From Campylobacter sp. RM5004 (GTDB lineage: Bacteria; Campylobacterota; Campylobacteria; Campylobacterales; Campylobacteraceae), in NCBI RefSeq assembly GCF_022369455.1, contig NZ_CP059599.1, forward strand, positions 1,702,409 through 1,766,408: DNA of 64,000 bases, in the 5' to 3' direction. The notes under the pieces were generated by a model, which saw nothing but the letters and a program-made list of their open reading frames with translations, was not told the DNA's origin and did not search any database. A program made the position numbers and the translations under genes. Below are positions 53,465-63,321 of the stretch, piece after piece. The stretch's first letter is position 1, and the number at the start of each line of letters is the position of its first letter.

Positions 53465-55542
53465 TGTTTCTCCTTTGATTTGATTTGCATATAAAGAACT
53501 CCTCCTATTAATAGAAGAAGGATTATTGCCTGTAACACTAAGCTCTCATAATAAGGGTAAAGCCCTAGCCATGTAATACTTTCAAATGGCGTTGATATGA
53601 GATGTGGAGTTAAGACCTTGCCCTCAACAAGTTCCATAATTCCTTTGCCTGTAAAGACAAAACACATATAAAAAATCACAATTGAGGTTAATAAGAAAAA
53701 TTGTTTTATAGGTATTCTAATAGCTCCTGCTTTAAGTAAGAAATATAAAATTACTAAAATAACTAAACCTAATGCTAAACCGCCTATTACAGCACCTAAA
53801 CCAGCGCTTGAACCTGAATCTATAAGTAACGCTTGATAAAATAATATAGTCTCAGCACCTTCTCTAAATACTGCTAAAAATACAGTCCACCATAGAGTTT
53901 TTGCACTACCACTTGTAATTGCCATTTTTGCTTGTTCTTTTAGATTACTTGCGTATTTTTTATTTCTTGCATTGCTAAGCAACCAAAAGCCAACATAAAA
54001 CAACAAGGCTACTGCAATTAGCATTGTAACACCTTCTATAAGCTCTCTACTTTGACCTGAATTACTAATAAAATATGAAACAATAAACGCTGTTATAAAT
54101 GATAAAATAACGCCCGTTCCTAAAGCTGAATATGCTATGTTTAATCTATCTTTATTACCACTTTGAATTATGTATGAAATTATTGCAACTACTATAATTA
54201 AAGCTTCTAAGCCTTCTCTTAAAATAATTGTAAGAGATGATATGAATAAAAACCATACACTAGTATCACTAATCTTATCAAGTTGGCTTGCAATTAATTT
54301 ATTTAATTCATCAAAATTAGCTTGTAACTCTTCTTTGCTTGCCTTGCTTTTAATTAAAGCTGTTCCTTTTGTAAATTTCTCTTCTATCGCTAATTTAACG
54401 CTTGAATCAATTGCACCTATTTTACTCTCCATACCTTTTGCTTCAAAAATATCTAAATAAACACTTTGAAGAGAATTAATACTTGCTTTTTCACCTACAT
54501 TTTCATAATCTTGAACTATTTTTGTAAGTGCGATTTTAATATCGGTTGCAACTTGGGTATAATCAACATTTTTTGTTTCATCAACATATCCAACTAGCTT
54601 TAATTTACCAAGATTGCTTTCATCAATTTCTGTCATTACTTCAAATATTTCATTAAGCAATTCTTCGCTTTTTTCTCTCATATCATTTTCACTAACTTTA
54701 CCACTACGAATATCACTACCAAAACTTCTTAATTTGCTTCTCATATTAATATTTTTTGTAGCGTTGATTAGTATTTCTATATTTGTATTTATATAAATTT
54801 CTTCTCTTGCTGAGCCTATTGTATCAGCAGCTTTTGTGTATTCTCCAAGCTTGTTATATTGCATTGCTTCATCAAATTTTTCGCTTAATAAATCATAAAC
54901 ATATTGAAGTCTAGGATCAATTGAAGCAGCAGCTTGAAGACTTTCAAGACTATCATACACTGGCTTTTGCATTACAGGCTTTTGCACTTCTCCACTTGCT
55001 TCTTTTGCTAAAAGTGCAATTTCAGCAGCTTTTTGCTCTTCACATTTAGTTCTTGCATCGCTTTCATTTGAGCCAAACATCATTTCGCCTTCAATGCAAG
55101 ACTTTAATAAATTTTCTCTTGCATTAATTTCTGCTTTTGCTTTATCATAATTTGGATCAGATGCTACGGCTTTAATCTTAAAACCATCTTGAATAATAGG
55201 CGTTACTTCTTCTAAATCTAATTTAAGACCATAGATTAAAGCTTCAATTTTATTAATACTTTCGCCTTTTCCATAATAGCTTCTTAGATTAGTAAATTTT
55301 CTCTCCATAAAAAAGCCTTTTTTTCCGATATTTCTACCGATTGGCCCTTCCATATTTTCAAAATGCTGAAAATATGCTTCGCTTGCAAGTTGTCTTGCTG
55401 TCGCTGCATCGCCTTTTTTATAAGCTTCTAAACCTTTATCAAGCTTTTCAATAATCAAATCTTTTTCTTTAAAATAATCAACATCATCTCTAGCAATTAC
55501 TGAAGTTACTAAAATACAAATAAGAAATAATAATTTTTTCAC
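53461..55542 (-). CDS. FTR1-family iron permease with periplasmic domain (Cj1658-like)
   Basis: An in-frame ATG exists at 55569, but GTG at 55542 is preferred. AAAGG lies seven bases upstream of the GTG, and the product then opens with a clean signal peptide (KKLLFLICILVTSVIA). The 693-aa protein has a long periplasmic helical domain (to about residue 415) and a seven-helix FTR1 permease. The permease carries the two iron motifs REGLEALIIV and REGAETILFYQ. It takes up ferric or ferrous iron with P19. First gene of the operon, with a possible Fur box upstream. Confidence 0.9.
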   Translation of the reverse strand: MKKLLFLICILVTSVIARDDVDYFKEKDLIIEKLDKGLEAYKKGDAATARQLASEAYFQHFENMEGPIGRNIGKKGFFMERKFTNLRSYYGKGESINKIEALIYGLKLDLEEVTPIIQDGFKIKAVASDPNYDKAKAEINARENLLKSCIEGEMMFGSNESDARTKCEEQKAAEIALLAKEASGEVQKPVMQKPVYDSLESLQAAASIDPRLQYVYDLLSEKFDEAMQYNKLGEYTKAADTIGSAREEIYINTNIEILINATKNINMRSKLRSFGSDIRSGKVSENDMREKSEELLNEIFEVMTEIDESNLGKLKLVGYVDETKNVDYTQVATDIKIALTKIVQDYENVGEKASINSLQSVYLDIFEAKGMESKIGAIDSSVKLAIEEKFTKGTALIKSKASKEELQANFDELNKLIASQLDKISDTSVWFLFISSLTIILREGLEALIIVVAIISYIIQSGNKDRLNIAYSALGTGVILSFITAFIVSYFISNSGQSRELIEGVTMLIAVALLFYVGFWLLSNARNKKYASNLKEQAKMAITSGSAKTLWWTVFLAVFREGAETILFYQALLIDSGSSAGLGAVIGGLALGLVILVILYFLLKAGAIRIPIKQFFLLTSIVIFYMCFVFTGKGIMELVEGKVLTPHLISTPFESITWLGLYPYYESLVLQAIILLLLIGGVLYMQIKSKEKQ

Positions 55543-55598
55543 AAGTAAGCCTTTATAATTTTTTCGCATATTCTAAAACTTATAAATAAATCAAATCT

Positions 55599-55617
55599 AA
55601 ATGATACTTATTATTTT
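55599..55617. promoter_or_regulatory. Possible Fur box in divergent FTR1/small-protein promoter region
   Basis: AAATGATACTTATTATTTT has partial dyad similarity to the GATAATnATTATC-type Fur site. It lies about 57 bases upstream of the FTR1 start and about 112 bases upstream of the small gene at 55729. Iron repression of the P19 system is known in C. jejuni; this site is a weak match. Confidence 0.35.
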
Positions 55618-55728
55618 TTTCATAATTTATCAATTAGGAATAAAATTGATAAAAAATTTTTCAAGTTATTAACCATTTTTAATATTTCGCTCTTACAATT
55701 TCGCCACATTTTTTAGAGGAGAAGAAAA

Positions 55729-55905
55729 ATGAAAAGATTATGTTTAGTATTAGTTGCCTTTTTAGGTCTTAATTTATGTGCTGCTGAAGTTGAAGCAGTA
55801 AATACTGAAGAATGCAAAAGTGCTGAGTGCGTAAATAGCACAAGCGAGCAAACAACAACAGAAAATGTTCAAGAACAAATGGAAGTAAAAGAAGAAGTTA
55901 AGTAA
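55729..55905 (+). CDS. Small secreted cysteine-containing protein (58 aa)
   Basis: This short gene has a good ribosome site (AGAGGAGAAG, about 7 bases before ATG) and a clear signal peptide (MKRLCLVLVAFLGLNLCA). The mature part of about 40 residues is acidic and Ser/Thr/Glu-rich, with two cysteines in EECKSAECVNS and an end rich in Glu/Lys. It diverges from the FTR1 gene across a shared 186-base regulatory region. No family recognised. It could be a small periplasmic metal or redox helper, but this is only a guess. Confidence 0.65.
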   Translation: MKRLCLVLVAFLGLNLCAAEVEAVNTEECKSAECVNSTSEQTTTENVQEQMEVKEEVK

Positions 55906-55945
55906 AACACAAATTTCTACGATTTAGCTAAGCTAAATCGTAGTA

Positions 55946-57313
55946 TTAATTAAAAAATCCAAGAATATACGATTTTAAATTCTCAAATCCACTAATAAAA
56001 ATAATAATAATTACAACAGGAATTATGTATTTTATATAATAAAACCATGCTTTATAAATAGGGTTTTTTAATTCATAATCATTGCTAATTTCTCTTAATG
56101 CTTCATCTTTACCTAAAATAAATGCAACATATAAAACACATAATAATGCAGTAATTACAAATAAAATATTTCCACTCACAAAGTCAAATGTATCAAAAAT
56201 ATTTCTTCCAAAAATCAAAACATCATCAAGCACACCATAGCTAAGTAATGCAGGAATATTTCCTAAAACAAAAATTCCACCTAAAACTAAATTAATTGAA
56301 GTTTTCTTTGAAATTTTAAACTTTTCTTCTAAAACCGAAATTATTACTTGATAAATCGGCAAACTTGTAGTAAGTGCTGCTGTAAGTAATAATACAAAAA
56401 ATACAATAGCAAAAATATTTCCAAAATGCATATTTGAAAATACAATAGGCAAAGTCTTAAACACTAGCGAAGGTCCTGCATCAGGACTTAATCCGAATGA
56501 AAAAAGTGATGGAAATATCATAAAACCTGCTAAAACTGCTACAAGAGTATTTACAACACCTGTAATTACTGCTGTTTTTAATAAATCTTCTTTTTTATCA
56601 AGATAACTTGAAAGCGTAATCATCACACCAAATCCAAGTGATAATGCAAAAAATACTTGTCCTATAACATATAAAAAAATGCTTGGAGTTATCTTACTAA
56701 AATCAGGGTATAAATAAAACTTAATTCCTTCTAATGCTCCATCTAAAGTAACATTTCTAATAACCATAGCAATTAAGCATAAAAATAATAATGGCATTAA
56801 GTATTTAACCGATCGCTCAATCCCATCAATAACTCCACGCCTTAAAATAATCCAGTTAATTAAAACAAATACAAAAGTATAAATTGCTATCATTAAAGGA
56901 GATTTTTCAATATGATTTACATAATGTAAGCTTGTTTGCTCAGCCGTTATAACTTGAGTTAAATCTAAATTATTTGTAATAATATTTACAATATAGCTAA
57001 TTACCCAAGCACCCAAAACCATATAATAAGCCATAATTGCATAGCTTCCAAAAAGCCCTAAATATCCTACAAATTGCCATTTTTTACTAAAACAATCTAC
57101 ACTATTTTTATGAGCGCGTCTTCCTATAATATTTTCAACCAAAATAATAGGAACACCTACTAAAAACATAGCTATTATAAATAATAAAACATAAGCACCG
57201 CCGCCGTTTTCTCCAACCATATAAGGAAATCTCCAAGTAGCTCCAAATCCTATGGTAGCACCTGCAACGGTTAAAATATATGTTAATCTATTTGTCCAAG
57301 TTTGTCTTTTCAT
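55946..57313 (-). CDS. SNF-family sodium-dependent amino acid/neurotransmitter-type transporter
   Basis: This 455-aa membrane protein has the NSS signatures GATIGFGATWRFPYMVGENG (about 18-37) and SLGFGVMITLSSYL (about 230). The bacterial LeuT-like fold with 11-12 helices is expected. It probably imports an amino acid with Na+. Such genes often occur in pairs in Campylobacter; here it is single. Its 3' end converges with the small secreted gene. Confidence 0.88.
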   Translation of the reverse strand: MKRQTWTNRLTYILTVAGATIGFGATWRFPYMVGENGGGAYVLLFIIAMFLVGVPIILVENIIGRRAHKNSVDCFSKKWQFVGYLGLFGSYAIMAYYMVLGAWVISYIVNIITNNLDLTQVITAEQTSLHYVNHIEKSPLMIAIYTFVFVLINWIILRRGVIDGIERSVKYLMPLLFLCLIAMVIRNVTLDGALEGIKFYLYPDFSKITPSIFLYVIGQVFFALSLGFGVMITLSSYLDKKEDLLKTAVITGVVNTLVAVLAGFMIFPSLFSFGLSPDAGPSLVFKTLPIVFSNMHFGNIFAIVFFVLLLTAALTTSLPIYQVIISVLEEKFKISKKTSINLVLGGIFVLGNIPALLSYGVLDDVLIFGRNIFDTFDFVSGNILFVITALLCVLYVAFILGKDEALREISNDYELKNPIYKAWFYYIKYIIPVVIIIIFISGFENLKSYILGFFN

Positions 57314-57376
57314 ATGTATCCTTTGTGTAAAAAGGATACATTTTATACAAAAAACAATATTAATTGCAAGTAAATT

Positions 57377-58750
57377 TTAAATAAATTTTACAAATAAAAA
57401 TCCTAATGCAACACTTAAGATAATCATTAAAACCCCTGGAATAAAGAAAGAATGGTTAAATACATATCTTCCTATTCTAGTAGTTTTCGTATCATCCATA
57501 CCAACAGCACCAAGTAAAGTTGGGTAAGTTGGTAACACAAAGAGCGCTGAAACTGCTGCAAAAGAAGCGATTATTATCTTTGCATTTTCTGGATTTTCAC
57601 TAAGTCCTAGAGCAACTATTACTGATGGAACAATTGCTTTTGCTGTTGCTGCTTGAGAATATAAAAGCATGCTTGCAAAGAAAAAGGCAAATGCTAATAA
57701 GAATTGATATTGCTCTACTAGATTTTTTGCAAAATCTTTTATTTCAGCTGAATGAGCGCTTACATAAGTATCACCTAGCCATGCAACACCTAAAACGCAT
57801 ACGCAAGCATTCATACCGCTTTTAAATACACTTGTATCAATGATTTTAGAAGTATTAATTTTACTAACTAAGACAATAAAAGTTGCAATGCTAAGCATTA
57901 CACACATAATCGCACTATCTCGTGGGATTATTATTTGCTCAGCTTTTAAGCCTGAAAGATAAGTTGCATAACAAACTACAGCTAAAACTCCGATAATAAA
58001 AATTGCAACGCTTAATTTTGCTTCTTTGCTAATTATTTGAGTTGATTTTTCTTTTTTTACGATTTCGCCTTTTTTTAATAATTCTTGATAATACTCATCG
58101 CTGCTTAAATCAAGATTGCTAAACTTAGTTACTAAAAATGCTGTTATTATGCAAGCTAAATATGTACTTGCTATCCAAACCCCAAGCATTGCAATATAAG
58201 AATATCCAAAACCTTCTAAAACCCCACTAAGATAAACAACAGCAGCACTAACAGGACTTGCTGTAATTGCTATTTGACTTGATACAACTGCAAGGCTAAG
58301 CGGTGCTTTTGGCTTGATATTTTGCTCTTTTGCAACTTCAACAATTACAGGAATCATAGAAAAAGCAGTATGACCTGTGCCTGCTAAAATCGTTAGAAAA
58401 TAAGTAATTGTAGGTGCTAGATAATTAATCTTTTTAGGATTTTTTCTAAGGATTTTTTCAGCTACACTTACTAAATAATCAAGCCCACCAGCAAGTTGCA
58501 TAGCCGAAATTGCAGCAATAACTGACATTATGATTAAAATTACTGAAGTTGGAATTTCACCAGGCTTTATTCCACATAAAACACCTAATAAAATAACGCC
58601 TATTCCACCAGTATATCCAATAGCTATTCCACCAAGCCTAACACCTATGAAAATTACTGATAAAACAATTGCAAGGTCTAAAAAACCAAAAGAACTCATC
58701 AAAACACAAAATAGCAATAATGCTATCATTAAAAACGAATCGTTTTTCAT
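57377..58750 (-). CDS. Anaerobic C4-dicarboxylate transporter (DcuA/DcuB family)
   Basis: The ATG at 58750 is chosen because AAAGGAG lies just upstream; an ATG 24 bases earlier lacks a ribosome site. The 457-aa protein has 10-12 predicted helices. Dcu blocks are GGIAIGYTGGIGVILLGVLC, SAMQLAGGLDYLV, and ILAGTGHTAFSMIPVI, then SSQIAITASPVSAAVVYL. It should exchange fumarate, aspartate or succinate. This fits the amino-acid and organic-acid metabolism of campylobacters. DcuA versus DcuB cannot be decided by eye. Confidence 0.88.
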   Translation of the reverse strand: MKNDSFLMIALLLFCVLMSSFGFLDLAIVLSVIFIGVRLGGIAIGYTGGIGVILLGVLCGIKPGEIPTSVILIIMSVIAAISAMQLAGGLDYLVSVAEKILRKNPKKINYLAPTITYFLTILAGTGHTAFSMIPVIVEVAKEQNIKPKAPLSLAVVSSQIAITASPVSAAVVYLSGVLEGFGYSYIAMLGVWIASTYLACIITAFLVTKFSNLDLSSDEYYQELLKKGEIVKKEKSTQIISKEAKLSVAIFIIGVLAVVCYATYLSGLKAEQIIIPRDSAIMCVMLSIATFIVLVSKINTSKIIDTSVFKSGMNACVCVLGVAWLGDTYVSAHSAEIKDFAKNLVEQYQFLLAFAFFFASMLLYSQAATAKAIVPSVIVALGLSENPENAKIIIASFAAVSALFVLPTYPTLLGAVGMDDTKTTRIGRYVFNHSFFIPGVLMIILSVALGFLFVKFI

Positions 58751-58882
58751 AGCCACTCCTTTAAAATTATGCAATTTTACAATTAAAAATTTTAATAATA
58801 AATAAAAATTATTAAAAAATAAAAAAGAATTTGAATTAGGTAAATTAAAAATTTAAATTAAGATATTTTTAATAATAATCAA

Positions 58883-58903
58883 GGAATTTCTTTGCGAAAT
58901 TCC
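58883..58903. terminator. Terminator-like palindrome after ilvD
   Basis: GGAATTTC (58883-58890) and GAAATTCC (58896-58903) form an 8-bp stem with a 5-base loop, 13 bases beyond the ilvD stop. More family fragments lie at 58827-58845. Confidence 0.55.
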
Positions 58904-58915
58904 TATTTTAAATTC

Positions 58916-60622
58916 TTAGTTTTTCATCTCATTTAAGCCATCGATATCTAGCACGCCACCATTACTTGCATTGCTAACAAGCGCTCTATACATTCTAAGC
59001 CATCTTGAATTAAGTGGTTTTTGTATAGGCTTAAACTCTGCTTTTCTCTTAGCCATTTCTTCATCGCTTATTAATAGATTTATAGTGCATTTGATAGTAT
59101 CAATTTCTATAATATCGCCATCTTTTATAAGTCCTATTTCTCCACCTTCAGCAGCTTCAGGCGAGCAGTGTCCTACGCTAAAGCCCCTTGTTGCACCACT
59201 AAATCTTCCATCAGTAAGCAAGGCAACCGAAGCACCTAAGCCCCTACCCATAATAAGACTTGTTGGACTTAACATCTCTTGCATACCAGGGCCACCCTTT
59301 GGACCTTCATAGCGAATTACAACGCAATCACCTGCTACTACTTTTCCACTGCTAATTCCTGCGATTGCTTCATCTTGAGAATTAAAGCAAACGCATTTTC
59401 CACGAAATACCTTATCTCCAACAATTCCTGCAACCTTAATTACAGCACCTTGTTTTGCAATATTTCCAAATAATACGCAAAGCCCCCCACGCTCTGAATA
59501 TGGATTTTCAAGCGTTTTAATAGCCTTACCATCAGGATTTATTCCTGATATTAATTCGCCGATACTTTCTCCACTAATAGTAAGTGCGTCTTTGCTAAAG
59601 AATTTGCTTTTTTTGCTAACTTCATTCATTATCGCATATATTCCACCGCTACTTCCTACATCTTGCATATGAGTTCCTGGCAAGCTTGGACTTACTTTTG
59701 CAATATGTGGAGTATCTTGAGCGATTTCATGCATTAATTCTAAGTTTATTTCGTCAGCATAAGCTTCTTTTGCAATTGCAAGAGTATGCAAGATTGTATT
59801 AGTGCTTCCACCCATTGCCATATCACAAACTAGAGCATTTTTAAGGCTTTTATTATTTAAAATATTTCTAATTTTATATTTTTCGCTTAGCTCTTCGCTT
59901 TTTGCAATTTCGCAAATTCTTCTTGCTGCAATTCTTAATAATTCTTCTCTTTGGGCACTTAGTGCTAAAATAGTGCCATTTCCTTTAAGTGCAATACCAA
60001 GGCTCTCCATTAAAGAATTCATTGAATTTGCTGTAAACATTCCACTACAGCTTCCAGCACCTGGACATGCAGCGCATTCAATTTCTTTTAATTTCGCTTC
60101 ATCAATTTTGCCAACTTCAAATTCCCCAACTGCTTCAAAGGCTGTATTTAAATCAATCTGAGAGCCATCTTTTAGCTTTCCTGCAGCCATTGCTCCACCA
60201 CTTACAAAAATGGTCGGAACATTTACCCTTAATGCTCCCATTATCATACCTGGAGTAATTTTATCGCAGTTTGGGATTGCTATCATTGCATCTAGGCTAT
60301 GAGCATTCATTACCGTTTCAACACTACTTGCTATTAATTCACGGCTAGGAAGTGAATAAAGCATTCCGCTATGCCCCATAGCAATACCATCATCAACACC
60401 TATGCAGTTAAACTCAAATGGAACACAGCCGTTTTTCTTAATCTCATCTTTTATAATCTCTGCGTATTTATTTAAATAAAAATGCCCTGGAATAATCTCA
60501 ATAAAGCTATTGCAAACTCCTATGAATGGCTTTGCAAAATCTTCATCTTTTAATCCAACAGCTCTAAGTAGCGACCTGCTAGGTGCTTTTGTATAGCCTT
60601 TTTTAATAACATCACTTCTCAT
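58916..60622 (-). CDS. ilvD: Dihydroxy-acid dehydratase
   Basis: This 568-aa protein has the iron-sulfur and substrate motifs [16 protein letters not shown] (about 120-135) and [20 protein letters not shown] (about 190-209). [20 protein letters not shown] (about 466-485), then PEAAEGG, gives a third conserved block. It converts dihydroxy-isovalerate and dihydroxy-methylvalerate to keto acids for valine, leucine and isoleucine. Length is standard. It stands alone, and no branched-chain leader peptide is visible in the 5' gap. Confidence 0.97.
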   Translation of the reverse strand: MRSDVIKKGYTKAPSRSLLRAVGLKDEDFAKPFIGVCNSFIEIIPGHFYLNKYAEIIKDEIKKNGCVPFEFNCIGVDDGIAMGHSGMLYSLPSRELIASSVETVMNAHSLDAMIAIPNCDKITPGMIMGALRVNVPTIFVSGGAMAAGKLKDGSQIDLNTAFEAVGEFEVGKIDEAKLKEIECAACPGAGSCSGMFTANSMNSLMESLGIALKGNGTILALSAQREELLRIAARRICEIAKSEELSEKYKIRNILNNKSLKNALVCDMAMGGSTNTILHTLAIAKEAYADEINLELMHEIAQDTPHIAKVSPSLPGTHMQDVGSSGGIYAIMNEVSKKSKFFSKDALTISGESIGELISGINPDGKAIKTLENPYSERGGLCVLFGNIAKQGAVIKVAGIVGDKVFRGKCVCFNSQDEAIAGISSGKVVAGDCVVIRYEGPKGGPGMQEMLSPTSLIMGRGLGASVALLTDGRFSGATRGFSVGHCSPEAAEGGEIGLIKDGDIIEIDTIKCTINLLISDEEMAKRKAEFKPIQKPLNSRWLRMYRALVSNASNGGVLDIDGLNEMKN

Positions 60623-60670
60623 TCTTGCTCCTTTTTAAATTAATAGATTTTCAAATTCCTAATTCAAATT

Positions 60671-63319
60671 CTAAATAAAAATATTGTGCGGTTCTTCAGG
60701 TTTGCTAAGCTCATAGCCTTGAGCCTTTTCTATCCCATAATCTTGAACTATTTTTAAAATCTCTTGGTTTTTAACAAACTCAGCTACCACTTCATAACCT
60801 TGCTTATGAGCAAAGCCTACTAGCGTTTCAAGAACGGTTCTAGCATTATTATCAACAACCAAGCTTTCAATAATAGAACCATCAATTTTTAAATAATCAA
60901 ACTTGATTTTTAATAATCTATAAAAGTTTGAATATCCACTACCAAAGTCATCAATTGCTATCTTACAACCCCTTAAAGAAATTGAAGTTAAGAAATTTGA
61001 TAAATCATCGTATTTATCAATACTTTCACTCTCTAAAATCTCAACACATAAAGCTTCAGGACGAGAGCACCTAGCTAATCTGCTCTCAAATACATCTCTA
61101 GTTTCTTTATTGATAATATCTGAGTTTGCTAGGTTTATACTAAATTTTGCTTCAGGATAATTTTCTATCAAATCAAAAACTTTATTAATAACTACTTCTT
61201 GAATATTTTTATAAAGACCCACTTTTCTTGCAACATCTAAGAAAAGTCCCGGAGAAACTATATTATTATGCTCATCTTTTAGCCTTACTAATACTTCATA
61301 ATAACTTACTTCTTTAGTAAGTGAATTATGAACGCCTTGACAAACTACAAAAATCTTATCATTATCAAGGGCATACCTTATTTGTGCTACTACTCTTTGC
61401 TGTTCTGCGTGTTGTTTTTCTATACTTAAACCTTCTTTATATACGCAATAAGGCTCTTTTGTTTTTATGGTTTCATAACTTGCAAGAATTGCTTGAGCAA
61501 GTCTATTGATTACTTCTTGATTTGTCTTTCTAATATCACGCTCACTAGAAATTCCTATGTTTAATTCTAAGTCTTTAAGCTCCATATTTTGATTAATTTG
61601 AAGTTCAAACTTGTTTTTCTTACCCATTATAGGATTTACATTTTTTGCTTTAAAATGTTTTTGGATTAAATCAGCTGCTGCCATTGCTTCTTCGTGATTT
61701 TTATAAACTATACAAAACTCATCAAGTTGTAAATGATATATATTTGTAGTTTTTAAAACCTCATCGTTATCTTTAACATTTAAAGCATTTTTTAAAGACC
61801 TTGCAAAAGTTTTTATGATTTCATCAATCATAATTGTTGAATAATTAAGTCTTAAATCATTGAAATTATCAATTTTTAAATATAAAAATATGTTATTTTT
61901 ATTTGACTTATCATCTTTTAATTCTTTATCTTGTAAAGCCTGTAATGATAATAAACCAGTTAAGCTATCGGTATCTAACTTCTTTTGCATATTATCAAGC
62001 TTAGTTTTATAGTCTTTAATTTGTAAAATCTTTTTGGTTACATCAACCTTATTAATAAGCTCAATATTATCACCTATACTTTTTCTAAAAATAGAAAAAA
62101 ACCTTGTTTCTTTTCTACCTGTAATATCATTTTCATTATATTCTTGAATTTTGTTATGGCTTTCTTGAATAAGCGTTCCGTAATCAAAACCCTTTGCATT
62201 GTCATTTAAATCAATAACACCATGTAAAGAATCATAAAAGTTCATAGCTTGAGCTTTTCTTACATTTTCGCTTTGCTCTGTTGGTGTGTTTATATTAAAG
62301 GTAAAAGTATCATTTACATACTCAATATATAAATTCTTTTTGTTTTTTGTATTAATTAAAATTTGTTGAATTGGAGAGTTTAAAAAAGCCTTGTATAAAA
62401 TATCTAAAGCCCTTGTTAAATCAAGGCTATACTTGAAAATAATAAAAGTAACAAACACAAGTAAAACAGCAAAAATAGCACCAACTAATATTAATTGCTC
62501 GTTTGTAGTTTCTAAATGCTCTATTTTTGTTAATACTTGAAGTTTTAATTGAGTTAGAATATTTTCAAAATCTGTGAAATTTTTGATTTCTTCTTTTTCT
62601 TCATGAAGTTGTTTAACACCATGCAATAATTTTCTTGAAAGAATTAGATAGGTTTTTTCTTCATCAACTGCTTTTATCCTATCTTCTAATAATTTTATAT
62701 CATCAGTTTTTATTTTACTTTCTTGTTTTAAGCTTGCCATTGTGTTTTTATATTCTAAAATTAAATTATTATTATTTTCAATCAATGTATCGAGAAAATC
62801 AACATAGTTTTTAATAGAACTAATGCTTATTTTAGTTGCAAAAATAAATTCCAAAACATTTTGCTTTACATCAATTAATTTAGATTGAGCATATAAAACG
62901 TTAAAGCTTTTAAAATCACTTCCGCTAGTTCCCAATAAGCTATTAAATTCTTTTACATAATTTTTTAATTTTTCTAAACTCTGTGATAATTTTTCTTCTT
63001 CTGCTTTATTTAATTGCCTATTTTCTTTCAATAAAGCTATTAATTCACTTGTTTTAGTATCAATTTCACTTAATTTTCTTCCACTACTTTCAAAATTTGC
63101 ATAAATACTTGGTCTTTCAATATTTAACATTAACTCTTGATTATCAAGCATAATTTCATGAATATGATTGTTTATATCGTAATTTACATCAATTTTATGA
63201 AGTTTTGTAAAAAATATTCCTGTACAAACAAAAATACCAACCATTAAAGCAGTTATAAAAATCTGTAAAATTCTTTGAACGAAAGTTTTTATTTCTATAT
63301 TTTTATATTCTCTATTCAT
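60671..63319 (-). CDS. Membrane GGDEF-EAL protein, degenerate GGDEF and intact-looking EAL
   Basis: This 882-aa protein has TM helix 17-39, a periplasmic helical sensor of about 235 residues, TM helix 276-296, and a PAS-like linker. A GGDEF domain (about 450-555) follows and the EAL domain is at about 640-880. The GGDEF site is LQLDEF (530-535), so cyclase activity is unlikely. The EAL domain has EVL (675-677), Asn729, Glu760, DDFGSG (790-795), Lys811, Glu847 and Gln867, so phosphodiesterase activity is plausible. It lies 2 bases after the peroxidase-like gene and may be co-transcribed. Confidence 0.88.
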   Translation of the reverse strand: MNREYKNIEIKTFVQRILQIFITALMVGIFVCTGIFFTKLHKIDVNYDINNHIHEIMLDNQELMLNIERPSIYANFESSGRKLSEIDTKTSELIALLKENRQLNKAEEEKLSQSLEKLKNYVKEFNSLLGTSGSDFKSFNVLYAQSKLIDVKQNVLEFIFATKISISSIKNYVDFLDTLIENNNNLILEYKNTMASLKQESKIKTDDIKLLEDRIKAVDEEKTYLILSRKLLHGVKQLHEEKEEIKNFTDFENILTQLKLQVLTKIEHLETTNEQLILVGAIFAVLLVFVTFIIFKYSLDLTRALDILYKAFLNSPIQQILINTKNKKNLYIEYVNDTFTFNINTPTEQSENVRKAQAMNFYDSLHGVIDLNDNAKGFDYGTLIQESHNKIQEYNENDITGRKETRFFSIFRKSIGDNIELINKVDVTKKILQIKDYKTKLDNMQKKLDTDSLTGLLSLQALQDKELKDDKSNKNNIFLYLKIDNFNDLRLNYSTIMIDEIIKTFARSLKNALNVKDNDEVLKTTNIYHLQLDEFCIVYKNHEEAMAAADLIQKHFKAKNVNPIMGKKNKFELQINQNMELKDLELNIGISSERDIRKTNQEVINRLAQAILASYETIKTKEPYCVYKEGLSIEKQHAEQQRVVAQIRYALDNDKIFVVCQGVHNSLTKEVSYYEVLVRLKDEHNNIVSPGLFLDVARKVGLYKNIQEVVINKVFDLIENYPEAKFSINLANSDIINKETRDVFESRLARCSRPEALCVEILESESIDKYDDLSNFLTSISLRGCKIAIDDFGSGYSNFYRLLKIKFDYLKIDGSIIESLVVDNNARTVLETLVGFAHKQGYEVVAEFVKNQEILKIVQDYGIEKAQGYELSKPEEPHNIFI

Positions 63320-63321
63320 TA

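Noticed and set aside
60623-60670. Branched-chain leader peptide before ilvD
   Set aside because: No short ORF rich in Ile, Leu or Val codons and no competing hairpins are visible.
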